Positions 43,987-53,849 are shown, numbered from the stretch's first letter. The stretch is DNA of 64,000 nt from an uncultured Clostridia bacterium (GCA_944384905.1 CALWVE010000027.1:54301-118300), one strand, 5' to 3'. Notes: a model not told the origin generated them from the sequence alone. Numbers and translations: made by a program.

Positions 43987-45437
43987 CTAGAAATTAGCCT
44001 GATAATAAACCGTTCTTTCATAAGCAGCCTGAGAGCATTCAATATAGGTCTGCAGGCCAAGCGCACCCAGAGCAGCCTTATAGGCATCCCACTGACCATC
44101 GATATCGGCTTCGCCGGTGATGAACTTCATGGTCCATTCCGTAATAACATCCGGGAATGCAACCTACGTTTCGGTTATGGCTGCCTGTTCTTCATCTGTA
44201 TAAGAGAGTTTTGGTAAACTATACTCGGGATGTGCATCGCCGTAATATTCTTTGGAAATACCAGCCAACCGGCTATAATATGCCAATAGCTTTCTGCCGT
44301 ATAAGGGCCGTACGGACTGTAGGCTTTTCCCTGCGGCCCTTCCGGAACAGGAATCATCTCATATTCCAGGAAGTTAACGTTTTTATCCGTACCCGAATCC
44401 GCAAAGTTACCGGAGTTGGAACCGGCTGTAAACATACCGACTACGTTAATCGATTTTCCGGGTTCTGCTGGTTCTGTTCCAATACCCTGATAATTCAACG
44501 TACCTTTATAAGATGTACCATCGTAAGCGAAAGAAGCATCCGGCAAAAGCACACCAGCATCTGTCAAAGACTTCAGATACTTCATAGCTTCTTTCCACTC
44601 ATCTGTAATCTGCGGAGCAATGACAGTTTTGCCATCTTCGGAAAGTGCAAGACCGGACATAGTCGTGCTTGTGTACTGGAACATATTGATCAGCGCCAAA
44701 ATAGCGTTGCATCCGTAGTTACCGCTGTCCACATAGCTGGCCAGAATCGGAATTTCATCTTTTGCGCCGTTGCCGTTCGGGTCATCATTTGCAAAAGCAA
44801 CCAGAACATCTTTCAGTTCTTCAGAAGTTGTGGGAACTTCCAGACCCAGATTTTCCAGCCACTTCATATTGATGTAAATACGATACGGCGTAAGGTTCCA
44901 GGTTTCAGGCTGCCACATCGACAACGTGTAGATGTTGCCATCAGCCGACATAACGTCACCTTTCATCGAAAGCTTATCTTCTTCGCTTTCGATTGCGTTG
45001 AAGTTCGGCATAATGTCAGCATTATCAAAATAATCGTTAAGCGCGATAAATGTACCGCCTGCACCATACTGATATGTCAGCGCAGCAGAGAGGGGATAAG
45101 AAATAATATCGCTCAGTTCACTACCGCCGTTGATCATCAGCTGCAATTTGGAAAGAGCATCTGTACCAGCAGGAAGAAGGTCAAACGTAATGTCACAGTT
45201 CAGGTCTTCTTCAAGCTGTTTCGTCAGATCGTTTTCGTTATAATCCGTAATAAACGAGTTCGTCTGAATGGTAATACCGACTTCGCGGTGCTGGGAAAGG
45301 TCGACTTTGCCTGAAGTCTCTGACTGCTGAGAATCACCGGATCCGCCACTTGATTGCGAACCGGAATCCTGACAAGCCGTTGCCAGCGAAAGCAACATAA
45401 GCGCAGACAAGAAAACTGCAAGAATTCGTTTTGTCAT
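43987..45437 (-). pseudogene. LplA-like sugar-binding lipoprotein C, broken
   Basis: Same family as its neighbours and an intact start (MTKRILAVFLSALMLLSLATACQDS), but the reading frame is lost. After TAESYWHI (about residue 382, near 44275-44285) roughly 105 residues present in copies D and E are missing and the frame shifts; the shifted frame continues YSRLAGISKEYYGDAHPEY. Further on, the Gln of the TETQ block has become TAG (near 44164). The remaining tail to 43987 (VYYQANF, then stop) matches lipoprotein B. The truncated product could still be made but lacks most of the C-terminal lobe. Promoter and RBS are perfect, so the loss may be recent. Confidence 0.92.
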
Positions 45438-45537
45438 GGTTTACCTCCTGATTATTTTGGGGCGGGAATCCCAATTAGTTACTGATCGAAACTTCAGCGT
45501 GTGGGTGTATTATACAATTATGTTTTTGAATTGTCAA
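45438..45537 (-). promoter_or_regulatory. Consensus promoter and leader of pseudogene C
   Basis: Minus strand TTGACA (45532-45537), 17 bases, TATAAT (45509-45514). Leader has GGGATTCCCGCCCC just before the RBS (45459-45472). Confidence 0.92.
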
Positions 45538-45705
45538 ATGTTTATTGCGAATACGCATCAGGAATGAATTTTATTTTTCTTAAATATTTACACAATTTTT
45601 ACATCTTTTATTTTGTATGAAATCAACGAATTACCTTACAAAGACATTTAATTATGCACAAATTTTAAATGTAAAACTTTGTGAAAAACAGAATGACTTT
45701 TTTCA

Positions 45706-45746
45706 ATAAAAAAACAACAGACGGCAGTTGCCTGCCGCCCGCTGTT
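45706..45746 (-). terminator. Terminator of lipoprotein D
   Basis: AACAGACGGCAG-TTGC-CTGCCGCCCGCTGTT stem, followed on the minus strand by TTTTTTTATTG. The rest of 45538-45705 is AT-rich and empty. Confidence 0.85.
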
Positions 45747-45799
45747 TGCTGTGGTAATTCCCGCCTGCTTATAATTTTTTTAAAGTGGTAACCAGAAGA

Positions 45800-47605
45800 T
45801 TAGCCGAAATTCGCTTCGTAGTACGGGTTGCGCTCATAAGCGGCCTGTGCGGTCTTTACATAGTTTTCAAGGCCGATGCCGTTGAGTGCATCCAGATAAG
45901 CCTGCCAGTCAGCTTCCGGATCTTTTTCGCCGGTGATGAACATCATCGTCCAGTTCAGGACTTCATCCGGGAAAGCTATCTGCGTTTCAGTAATAGCGGC
46001 CTGTTCTTCGTTGGTGTATTCGAGAACAGGAAGAATGTACTCGGGATGGGCCTCGCTGTAGTATTCCCTAGAGATACCGGACAGGCGCCCATAATTACCT
46101 CTGTAATAAACAAACGTTTCAGGATCGTACCAGTCCGTCGCATGGTTAAAGAAATCCAGAGAAGCATAGCGCGGACCGTTATTCTTCCAATATACGTTGG
46201 TGGTTTCGCTCCAGACGGCGTCGGCACGCAGGCGAACGATGCTGTAGTAATCATCGATTGTCTGTTCATAACCAGCGTCTTCGATCAGCTTCGTGTGCTG
46301 TTCATACCAATCGGTGCAGAATTCTTCGTCCATGGTCCAGTCTACTTCTTCCAGGCCATAGCGTGCCCACATGGAATGCTTGGTTTCATAGAACCAGTCG
46401 CCCAGCATTGCGCAGAACGCAGGATCTTCCGCGTCGGCAGTGATGGATACCATACGGCTGGCTGCCGGAGCACCATACGGGCTGTAAGCCTTGCCTTCGG
46501 GTCCTTCCGGAACCGGGATCATTTCATATTCCTTGAAGTTCACATTGCGGTCAATACCGGAATCGGCAAAGTTACCGGAGTTGGAGCCGGCCGTAAACAT
46601 ACCGACAATGTTGATCGATTTGCCTTCGGGGGCTTCTTCGGTGCCAATGCCCTGATAGTTCAGCGTGCCCTTAAAGCCAGTGGTATCTGTGCCGGAAATG
46701 AAAGAGCCATCGGGAAGGATTGCACCAGCGTCTGCCAGCGAATTGAGATACTTCATAGCTTCCTGCCAGCCCTCGGTTATCTGAGGTGCCATAACGGTTT
46801 TGCCGTCTTCGGAAAGCGTAAGGCCGGACATGGAGCCGCTGGTATACTCAAACATGTTGATCAAAGCCAGAATGATGTTGCAGCCGTAGTTGCCGCTATC
46901 GACATAGTTGGTCAAAACCGGAATTTCGTCTTTAACGCCGTTGCCATTCGGGTCCTGCGTAGCAAACGCGGTCAGAACGTCTTTCAGTTCTTCAGAAGTG
47001 GTGGGAACTTCCAGATCCAGGTTTTCGAGCCACTTCATGTTCATCCAAATACGATAGGGAGTCAGGTTCCAGGTTTCAGGCTGCCATTGCGGCATTGCAT
47101 AAATGTTGCCATCTGCAGAAGTGACGTCGCCCAGCATCTTGGTTTTATCGTCTTCACTTTCGATTGCGTTGAAGTTTGGCATAATGTCCTTATTTGCAAA
47201 ATAATCGTTCATCGCAACAAAAGATCCGCCGGAGCCATACTGATAGGTCAGCGCGCTGTCCAAGCCATAAAAGATAAGATCATCCAGCTTATCGCCGCCG
47301 TTGATCATCAGCTGCAGTTTAGCCTTGCCGTCGTCGCCAGCGGGCAGCAGGTTAAACGTGATGTTGCAGTTCAGATCTTTTTCGATCTGATCAGTCATGT
47401 TATTGTTGTCCCAATCAGAAATAAAAACCTGAGACCCTGCCGTGATTGAAATATCACGCTTCTGCGAGAGATCCACTTTACCGGTTTGCTGCGTATCACC
47501 GCCGCCGGATGTCGAGGACGTGCCACCTGTATTATTGTTGCATGCAGTTGCCAGAGAAAGCAACATCAATGCGGACAACAGGGCAGCCAGAATTCTTTTT
47601 GTCAT
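45800..47605 (-). CDS. LplA-like sugar-binding lipoprotein D (tandem array)
   Basis: A 601-residue lipoprotein; signal to LLSLATACNNN, Gly/Ser/Thr linker, then QTGKVDLSQKRDISITAG and the DPNGNGVKDEIPVL loop. Two extended regions, ADAEDPAFCAMLGDWFYETKHSMW and RYASLDFFNHATDWYDPETFVYYRGNYGRL, show what pseudogene C has lost. ATG at 47605 with AAGGAGGC before it. Promoter TTGACA/TAAGCT at 47764-47792, terminator at 45706. Paralogue of E (about two thirds of residues look shared); likely different ligand preference. Confidence 0.88.
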   Translation of the reverse strand: MTKRILAALLSALMLLSLATACNNNTGGTSSTSGGGDTQQTGKVDLSQKRDISITAGSQVFISDWDNNNMTDQIEKDLNCNITFNLLPAGDDGKAKLQLMINGGDKLDDLIFYGLDSALTYQYGSGGSFVAMNDYFANKDIMPNFNAIESEDDKTKMLGDVTSADGNIYAMPQWQPETWNLTPYRIWMNMKWLENLDLEVPTTSEELKDVLTAFATQDPNGNGVKDEIPVLTNYVDSGNYGCNIILALINMFEYTSGSMSGLTLSEDGKTVMAPQITEGWQEAMKYLNSLADAGAILPDGSFISGTDTTGFKGTLNYQGIGTEEAPEGKSINIVGMFTAGSNSGNFADSGIDRNVNFKEYEMIPVPEGPEGKAYSPYGAPAASRMVSITADAEDPAFCAMLGDWFYETKHSMWARYGLEEVDWTMDEEFCTDWYEQHTKLIEDAGYEQTIDDYYSIVRLRADAVWSETTNVYWKNNGPRYASLDFFNHATDWYDPETFVYYRGNYGRLSGISREYYSEAHPEYILPVLEYTNEEQAAITETQIAFPDEVLNWTMMFITGEKDPEADWQAYLDALNGIGLENYVKTAQAAYERNPYYEANFG

Positions 47606-47792
47606 GGTTTGCCTCCTTGATTGTTTGGGCGGGAACACCCAATTTTAATGCACACGGTTTGATTCACAGCAACAAACCGTATTCACCGCTTTAAGTCCCT
47701 TTCGGGAATAGTTGAATTTACAAAGTAATTTTCTTGAGATTTCTTTGTAAATACCATGTAAATAGCTTACGCCTTGCTAATTAATTTGTCAA
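47606..47792 (-). promoter_or_regulatory. Promoter and long leader of lipoprotein D
   Basis: Minus strand TTGACA (47787-47792), 17 bases, TAAGCT (47764-47769). The leader of about 155 bases carries inverted repeat TTTACAAAG/CTTTGTAAA (around 47713-47751) and GGGTGTTCCCGCCC by the RBS (47627-47640). Confidence 0.7.
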
Positions 47793-47937
47793 GATGAATT
47801 ATAATTTTTGTGTGTATAAACAAATAATTTACTTACTTTTTTATAAAATTAATTCTACAAATTGCAATATTTGTCAAATCATCTAAATATTTCCTTTGCA
47901 AGTTATGCAGTTCGATTATTGGTTATGCCACCTCGTC

Positions 47938-47970
47938 AAAAAAAGAGAGCGACAGGCATCTGTCGCTCTC
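47938..47970 (-). terminator. Terminator of lipoprotein E
   Basis: GAGAGCGACAG-GCAT-CTGTCGCTCTC with TTTTTTTGACG tail on the minus strand. Confidence 0.92.
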
Positions 47971-47990
47971 TCGTAATATAGACAATTATA

Positions 47991-49778
47991 TTATCCGAAA
48001 TTTGCCTGATAGGTCATCGTGCGCTCATAGGCAGCCTGGGCAGTCTTCAGATAATCCTGCAGACCTACGCCGTTAAGGGCATCCAGATATTCCTGCCAAT
48101 CAGCTTCGGCATCCTTTTCACCGGTGATGAAACGCATGGTCCAATCGGTGATGACTTCAGGATAGGCGATCTGAATTTCCGTGATTGCGGACTGTTCATC
48201 ATCTGTGTAAGACAGAATCGGAAGAACATACTGCGGATGCTTCTCGTAGTAGTATTCTCTCGAAATGTTGGACAGACGACCATAGTTGCCATTGTAGTAA
48301 ACAAAGGTTTCGGGATCATACCAGTCTGCTGCATGAGCAAAGAAATCAAGGGAAGCATAGCGGGGCTGTTCATTGTGCCAGAAAACGGAGTTGTTTTCGC
48401 CCCACAGAGCATCGGCACGCAGACGAACGATGCTGTAGTAATCATCGATCGGCTGTTCATAGCCTTCGCCCTCGATCAGTTTTGTATGTTCGGTATACCA
48501 ATCCGAGCAGACTTTTTCATCCATAGTCCAGTCAACTTCTTCCAGACCATAGCGAACCCACATAGAATGTTTGGTTTCATAGAACCAGTCGCCCATCTTT
48601 ACGCAGAAATCAGGATCTTCAGCATCCGAAGTGACATACCAGAATCCAACAGCAGACGGAGCGGCGTACGGAGCATAAGCCTTGCCGCTGGTTCCTTCCG
48701 GAACCGGAATCATCTGATATTCCAGATAGTTCACGTTTTCGTCCTTACCGGAATTTACAAAGTTACCCGAGTTGGAGCCGGCCGTGAACATACCAACAAT
48801 GTTGATCGATTTACCCGGATCGGCAGCTTCGGTACCGATACCCTGATAGTTCAATGTGCCCTTATAAGCGGTGCTGTCATAAACGAAGGAGTTGTCGATC
48901 AGGGCACCTTCTTTATACAAGGAATTCAGGTACTTCATAGCTTCCTGCCAGCCCTCGCTCGCCTGAGGAGCGACAACTGTTTTGCCGTCGTCAGAAAGCG
49001 TAAAGCCAGACATGGTTGTGCCGGTATACTGGAACATATTAATCAGCGCCAGAATAATATTGCAGCCGTATCCGCCGCCATCTGTATACTGTGTGAATAC
49101 CGGGATTTCATCCTTAACACCGTTGCCGTTCGGGTCGTCATTGGCAAATGCCACCAGAACATCCTTCAGCTCATCAGAATTGGTGGGAACATCCAGATTT
49201 AGGTTCTCCAGCCACTTCATATTCATGTAGATACGGTACGGCGTCATATCCCAGAATTCAGGCGTCCAGCGGGAGAGACAATAAATATTGCCGTCGGCCG
49301 ACATTACGTCTCCCTGCATGGAGGCTTTATCTTCTTCGCTTTCAATAGCATTGTAATAGGGCATGAGCTCCTTATTATCGAAGTAGCTGTTCAGCGGAAT
49401 AAACGTGCCGCCAGAACCATATTGGTAGCGGAGCGCGGAAGACAAGTTGTAAGAAACAACATCTGTTAGTTCATCGCCGCCGTTAATCATAAGCTGCAGC
49501 TTAGAAAGTGCGTCTGTACCGGCCGGCAGCAAATTGAAAGTAATGTTACAGTTCAGATCTTCTTCAATTTGTTTCGTTAAGTCGTTATCCTCGTAATCGG
49601 TGATAAACGAGTTGGTCGTGATGGTAATGCCGATCTCGCGTTTCTGCGACAGATCAACTTTTCCCGATTCCCCGGAACCGGATGTGTTGCTCGTCTGAGT
49701 GCCCGTATTCTGGCAGGCGGTAGCCAGCGAAACAAGCAGAAGCGCAGACAGAAGAGCAGCTAAAACTCTTTTGAACAT
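47991..49778 (-). CDS. LplA-like sugar-binding lipoprotein E (tandem array)
   Basis: A 595-residue lipoprotein, first of the array in transcription direction order along the chromosome but with its own promoter. Signal MFKRVLAALLSALLLVSLATACQN (lipobox ATAC), linker, SGKVDLSQKREIGITITT, DDPNGNGVKDEIPVFTQ loop, end QAAYERTMTYQANFG. Closest to C and D. Lacks the downstream TTCCCG repeat found next to A-D. Long leader with a strong hairpin at 49862-49891. Confidence 0.88.
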   Translation of the reverse strand: MFKRVLAALLSALLLVSLATACQNTGTQTSNTSGSGESGKVDLSQKREIGITITTNSFITDYEDNDLTKQIEEDLNCNITFNLLPAGTDALSKLQLMINGGDELTDVVSYNLSSALRYQYGSGGTFIPLNSYFDNKELMPYYNAIESEEDKASMQGDVMSADGNIYCLSRWTPEFWDMTPYRIYMNMKWLENLNLDVPTNSDELKDVLVAFANDDPNGNGVKDEIPVFTQYTDGGGYGCNIILALINMFQYTGTTMSGFTLSDDGKTVVAPQASEGWQEAMKYLNSLYKEGALIDNSFVYDSTAYKGTLNYQGIGTEAADPGKSINIVGMFTAGSNSGNFVNSGKDENVNYLEYQMIPVPEGTSGKAYAPYAAPSAVGFWYVTSDAEDPDFCVKMGDWFYETKHSMWVRYGLEEVDWTMDEKVCSDWYTEHTKLIEGEGYEQPIDDYYSIVRLRADALWGENNSVFWHNEQPRYASLDFFAHAADWYDPETFVYYNGNYGRLSNISREYYYEKHPQYVLPILSYTDDEQSAITEIQIAYPEVITDWTMRFITGEKDAEADWQEYLDALNGVGLQDYLKTAQAAYERTMTYQANFG

Positions 49779-49861
49779 GATTTACCTCCTCAAATTTGAT
49801 GGGACTCCTCCCAAAATAAACGGGTGCCAAAGAATGTATTTCCTCGGCGGACAACTCCTCT

Positions 49862-49891
49862 GGAAAGAGAGGGCGCTTGAACTCTCTTTCC
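49862..49891 (-). promoter_or_regulatory. Leader hairpin of lipoprotein E
   Basis: GGAAAGAGAG-N10-CTCTCTTTCC, perfect 10-base stem, at the start of the leader just downstream of the promoter. Not followed by T-run; may protect the 5' end or bind a regulator. Confidence 0.6.
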
Positions 49892-49900
49892 TACATTGTC

Positions 49901-49930
49901 ATTGTAGTCTGTACAGTGGGCCAAAGTCAA
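49901..49930 (-). promoter_or_regulatory. Promoter of lipoprotein E
   Basis: Minus strand TTGACT (49925-49930), 18 bases, TACAAT (49901-49906). Confidence 0.75.
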
Positions 49931-50077
49931 TATAGGAAAGCATTTTCGTACACTCTACCAAACTCGGGCGGGTTTCTTTATAAGTAACCATGATTTGTGG
50001 GAACAAACCCGAAATTCTTTACAAAGATAAAGAAACTAACTTGTTAGTTATCTATAAATTTTTTAGAAAAAACAAAG

Positions 50078-50116
50078 AAAATAAAAACCGCCGGCCTCGA
50101 AAATGAGACCGGCGGC
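50078..50116 (-). terminator. Terminator of glycolytic operon
   Basis: CCGCCGG-CCTC-GAAAAT-GAGA-CCGGCGG; the minus-strand tail reads TTTTTATTTTC. The interval 49931-50077 holds nothing else recognisable. Confidence 0.9.
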
Positions 50117-50135
50117 AAAATATTTTTTTGAAAAA

Positions 50136-51647
50136 TTACAGAATGAGGCTTTCACCGTCCATTTCGGCAGGCTGGGGCAGGCCGAGGATCTTAAGCATCG
50201 TCGGCGCAATATCGGCCAGCTTACCGCCGGTGCGCAGCGTGCAGGGATAACCAATCACGCAGAACGGAACCGGGTTGGTGGTGTGCGCGGTGAACGGAGA
50301 ACCGTCGTCCTCGAACATCTTATCGGCGTTACCGTGGTCGGCGGTCAGCAGGATCGTGCCCTGCATCTCGGCAACAGCATCGGCCACGCGGCCCACGCAG
50401 GTGTCTACGGCTTCTACAGCGGCACGGGCGGCTTCAAATACGCCGGTGTGTCCTACCATGTCGCAGTTGGCAAAGTTGAGGATGATGACATCGTACTTGC
50501 CGCTCTTGACAGCTTCCACCATCTTATCGGTGACTTCATACGCGCTCATTTCGGGCTGAAGGTCATAGGTAGCCACCTTGGGGGAATTGACCAGGATGCG
50601 GTCTTCGCCGGGGTACTGTTTTTCCACGCCGCCGTTGAAGAAGAACGTCACATGGGCGTATTTTTCTGTTTCGGCAATGCGCAGCTGGGTCAGACCCTTG
50701 TTGGAGATGTATTCGCCAAAAGTATTTTCCAGCGTCTGCGGCTTGAAGGCCACGTCTACATTGGGCATGGTCTTGTCATACTGCGTCATGCAGACATAAA
50801 CCAGCGGGAAGAAGCCGTTCCTGCGTTCAAAACCATTGAAATCCGGATCAACGAACGTGCGGGTGATTTCACGGGCACGGTCAGGACGGAAGTTGAAGAA
50901 GATCACGGAATCGTTGGCGGAAACAGGCTGTGCGCCGTCGATCACCGTGGGCACAACGAATTCATCCGTTACGCCGGCGGCATAGGAATTTTCAACCGCG
51001 CATACGGGGCAGGCAGCGTGTTCGCCTTCGCCGTAAACCATGGCGGCATAGGCCTTGCCCACGCGCTCCCAACGGTTGTCGCGGTCCATGGCATAATAAC
51101 GGCCCATCACAGTGGCTACGCGGCCCACGCCGATTTCGGCCATCTTATCCATCAGTTCCTGTACGAAATCCTTACCGCTGCTGGGCGGAACGTCGCGGCC
51201 GTCAAGCAGAGCATGGACGTACACCTTTTCGATGCCCTGCTTCTTGGCCAGAGCCAGCAGTGCATACAGGTGTTCATTGTGGCTGTGTACGCCGCCGTTG
51301 GAGAGCAAGCCCATCAGGTGCAGCGCAGAGCCGTTGGCCTTTACGTTGGCCATCGCTTTGAGGAAAGCTTCGTTGTTATCAAAATCACCGTCTTTGATCG
51401 ACTTGGTGATGCGGGTGAGTTCCTGATACACGATGCGGCCGGCACCGATATTGGTGTGGCCTACTTCGCTGTTACCCATCTGGCCGTCCGGCAGACCTAC
51501 ATCCATACCGGAAGCGCCGATCTGGGTGATCGGGTTCGAGGCAAACAGCTTATCCAGGTTCGGCGTATTGGCCGCTTTGATGGCGTTGCCGTTATCGCCG
51601 GCAATGCCGAAACCATCGAGAATCATTAAAACCAGCGGTTTTTTCAT
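50136..51647 (-). CDS. gpmI: 2,3-bisphosphoglycerate-independent phosphoglycerate mutase
   Basis: A 503-residue two-manganese enzyme of the alkaline phosphatase superfamily that isomerises 3- and 2-phosphoglycerate. ILDGFG has metal ligand Asp11, [10 protein letters not shown] the phosphoryl-accepting Ser60; NCDMVGHTG and [11 protein letters not shown] provide later Asp/His ligands. Start at 51647 (MKKPLVLM), GAAAGGAAG upstream. Third gene of pgk-tpiA-gpmI. Confidence 0.97.
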   Translation of the reverse strand: MKKPLVLMILDGFGIAGDNGNAIKAANTPNLDKLFASNPITQIGASGMDVGLPDGQMGNSEVGHTNIGAGRIVYQELTRITKSIKDGDFDNNEAFLKAMANVKANGSALHLMGLLSNGGVHSHNEHLYALLALAKKQGIEKVYVHALLDGRDVPPSSGKDFVQELMDKMAEIGVGRVATVMGRYYAMDRDNRWERVGKAYAAMVYGEGEHAACPVCAVENSYAAGVTDEFVVPTVIDGAQPVSANDSVIFFNFRPDRAREITRTFVDPDFNGFERRNGFFPLVYVCMTQYDKTMPNVDVAFKPQTLENTFGEYISNKGLTQLRIAETEKYAHVTFFFNGGVEKQYPGEDRILVNSPKVATYDLQPEMSAYEVTDKMVEAVKSGKYDVIILNFANCDMVGHTGVFEAARAAVEAVDTCVGRVADAVAEMQGTILLTADHGNADKMFEDDGSPFTAHTTNPVPFCVIGYPCTLRTGGKLADIAPTMLKILGLPQPAEMDGESLIL

Positions 51648-51683
51648 GGAAAATCTTCCTTTCTGTCGCAAGTCGGGTGAAAA

Positions 51684-52454
51684 TCAGCCTTCGGTGGCGG
51701 CGGAAACGATCTTGGCGAAATCGGCCGGCTTCAGGGAAGCGCCGCCGATCAGGCCGCCGTCAACATCGGGCTGAGCCAGCAGTTCGGCTGCGTTGCCGGC
51801 GTTCATGGAACCGCCGTACTGTACGGTGGTCGCGTCGGCAGCGTCTTTGCCGTACAGGCCGGCCAGCGTGGCGCGGATCACGGCGCAGACTTCGTTGGCC
51901 TGCTGTGCGGTGGCGGTACGGCCGGTGCCGATAGCCCACACGGGTTCATAAGCGATGATCACGCGGGACAGTTCTTCCTTGGAAACGCCGCCCAGAGCGA
52001 TCTTGGTCTGCATGGCAACCAGTTCATCGGTGATGCCCTGTTCGCGCTGTTCCAGATATTCGCCTACGCACAGGATAACGGTCAGGCCGGCATCCAGAGC
52101 GGCGCGTACGCGCTTCTGAACGGTCACATCGGTTTCGCCGAAATAGGTGCGGCGTTCGCTGTGGCCGATGATAACATATTCAACGCCCATGGCGGTGAGC
52201 ATTTCAGCGGAGATTTCGCCGGTATAAGCGCCGCTCTTCTCCCAGTGGCAGTTTTCGGCGCCGATCTTTACGTTGGTGCCGCGGGTTACTTCCAGAGCCG
52301 TCTGCAGGTCAACAAACGGTACGCAGGCAATCACATCGCAGCCGGCGTCTTTTACCAGCGGCAGAATGCCTTCGAGCAGTTCTTTGGCTTCGGCGGGGGT
52401 TTTGTTCATTTTCCAGTTGCCGGCAATAACGGCTTTGCGCAGAGCTTTATTCAT
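51684..52454 (-). CDS. tpiA: Triosephosphate isomerase
   Basis: A 256-residue TIM. GNWKMN carries Asn13 and Lys15, IIGHSERR the electrophile His98, and YEPVWAIGTG the base Glu170; FYGKDA-type phosphate loop and YGGSMNAGNA are present. GAAAGGA 10 bases before the ATG. It lies 79 bases after pgk, with a terminator-like hairpin in the gap. Confidence 0.97.
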   Translation of the reverse strand: MNKALRKAVIAGNWKMNKTPAEAKELLEGILPLVKDAGCDVIACVPFVDLQTALEVTRGTNVKIGAENCHWEKSGAYTGEISAEMLTAMGVEYVIIGHSERRTYFGETDVTVQKRVRAALDAGLTVILCVGEYLEQREQGITDELVAMQTKIALGGVSKEELSRVIIAYEPVWAIGTGRTATAQQANEVCAVIRATLAGLYGKDAADATTVQYGGSMNAGNAAELLAQPDVDGGLIGGASLKPADFAKIVSAATEG

Positions 52455-52484
52455 GGGAAACAATCCTTTCATTCAAACAAAATA

Positions 52485-52520
52485 GCAAAAGAGAAAAAGC
52501 GGGAGAAGTGTTTCTCCCGC
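52485..52520 (-). terminator. Intercistronic terminator between pgk and tpiA
   Basis: Minus strand GCGGGAGAA-ACAC-TTCTCCCGC followed by TTTTTCTCTTTT. Looks like a complete intrinsic terminator; since no clear promoter follows, it probably works as a partial terminator giving more pgk than tpiA/gpmI message. Confidence 0.85.
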
Positions 52521-52533
52521 CGTTTGCTTTCAA

Positions 52534-53724
52534 TTATTTCTCGTTGAGGCAGGCGATACCCGGAAGCACGCGGCCTTCGAGGAATTCCAGAGAAGCGCCG
52601 CCGCCGGTGGAGATGTGGGTCATCTTGTCGGCAAAGCCGAGGGTTTCCACAGCCGCAGCGGAGTCGCCGCCGCCGATGATGGAAACAGCGTTGCTGTCTG
52701 CAATGGCCTGAGCCACAGCAATGGTGCCCTTGGCAAACGGAGCCATTTCGAATACGCCCATCGGGCCGTTCCATACAACCGTGCCGGCATCCTTAACGGC
52801 AGCAGCATACAGTTCCATGGTCTTCGGGCCGATATCCATACCCATCCAGCCGTCTTCGATGTTGCCTTCGAACACCTTGGTGTTGGCGTCTTCAGCGAAG
52901 GCATCAGCGCACATATTGTCAACCGGCAGCAGGAACTTTACGCCCTTAGCTTCGGCCTTGGCCAGAATTTCCTTAGCCAGATCGATCTTGTCTTCTTCGC
53001 ACTTGCTGGAACCGATCTTGCGGCCCTGAGCAGCGGCAAACGTGTAAGCCATGGCGCCGCCAATGATGAGGGTGTCGCACTTGTCAATCAGGTTGGTGAT
53101 AACACCGATCTTATCGGAAACCTTAGCACCGCCCAGGATAGCCACGAACGGACGCTTCGGGCTGGTGAGGGCGCCGCCCATCACGGTGATTTCCTTCTGG
53201 ATCAGGTAGCCGCACACAGCGGGCAGATAATCGGCCACGCCGGCGGTGGAAGCATGGGCGCGGTGAGCCGTGCCGAATGCATCGTTGACATAGATGTCAG
53301 CCAGAGAAGCCAGCTGCTTGGCAAATTCAGGATCGTTCTTTTCCTCTTCCTTATGGAAACGAACGTTTTCGATCAGCATGACGTCGCCGTCTTTCAGGGA
53401 AGCGGCCAGTTCCTTGGCGCTTTCGCCTACAACGTCTTTTGCCATCTTAACTTCCTGACCCAGGGCCTTCGTGAGGTAAGCAGCCACAGGAGCCAGAGAA
53501 TACTTCATGTTGAACTCGCCCTTCGGGCGGCCCAGATGGGAGCAAAGAATCACTTTTGCACCGTGATCCTTCAGATATTTGATCGTCTTGAGCGCTTCGT
53601 TGATGCGCTTGGGATCGGAGATGTTGCCTTCTGCGTCAAACGGAACGTTGAAGTCGCAGCGAACCAGGACTTTTTTGCCGGAGACATCGATATCTTCGAC
53701 GGTCTTTTTGTTCAGATAATTCAT
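52534..53724 (-). CDS. pgk: Phosphoglycerate kinase
   Basis: A 396-residue [22 protein letters not shown] is the N-domain substrate signature, HLGRPKGE the basic patch; [11 protein letters not shown] and the C-terminal [10 protein letters not shown] (near 355-365) bind ATP. It makes ATP from 1,3-bisphosphoglycerate. Usual length (390-400). First gene of the operon, promoter at 53821-53849. Confidence 0.97.
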   Translation of the reverse strand: MNYLNKKTVEDIDVSGKKVLVRCDFNVPFDAEGNISDPKRINEALKTIKYLKDHGAKVILCSHLGRPKGEFNMKYSLAPVAAYLTKALGQEVKMAKDVVGESAKELAASLKDGDVMLIENVRFHKEEEKNDPEFAKQLASLADIYVNDAFGTAHRAHASTAGVADYLPAVCGYLIQKEITVMGGALTSPKRPFVAILGGAKVSDKIGVITNLIDKCDTLIIGGAMAYTFAAAQGRKIGSSKCEEDKIDLAKEILAKAEAKGVKFLLPVDNMCADAFAEDANTKVFEGNIEDGWMGMDIGPKTMELYAAAVKDAGTVVWNGPMGVFEMAPFAKGTIAVAQAIADSNAVSIIGGGDSAAAVETLGFADKMTHISTGGGASLEFLEGRVLPGIACLNEK

Positions 53725-53820
53725 TTCTGATACACTCCTTTTATGATTTTGGATTTCACGGAATCACATCGTCACAATGGAAGGGCAAGGCTTTGGAACA
53801 CACATGCCCATTCCCTGATT

Positions 53821-53849
53821 ATTTTATAACAATCTCTGTATTTTTTCAA
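53821..53849 (-). promoter_or_regulatory. Promoter of pgk-tpiA-gpmI
   Basis: Minus strand TTGAAA (53844-53849), 17 bases, TAAAAT (53821-53826), about 95 bases before pgk. Confidence 0.65.

Noticed and set aside
45785..47449. A 554-codon open frame opposite lipoprotein D, with similar ones opposite A, B, C and E
   Set aside because: They recur only because the lipoprotein genes are paralogues; no start signals, and the translated sequences show no signal peptide or domain.
50103..51629. A 508-codon open frame on the plus strand across gpmI
   Set aside because: It is exactly antisense to a perfect phosphoglycerate mutase, has no RBS and no domain; long antisense frames arise from codon bias in highly expressed genes (the same is seen opposite dnaK, gapA and pgk).
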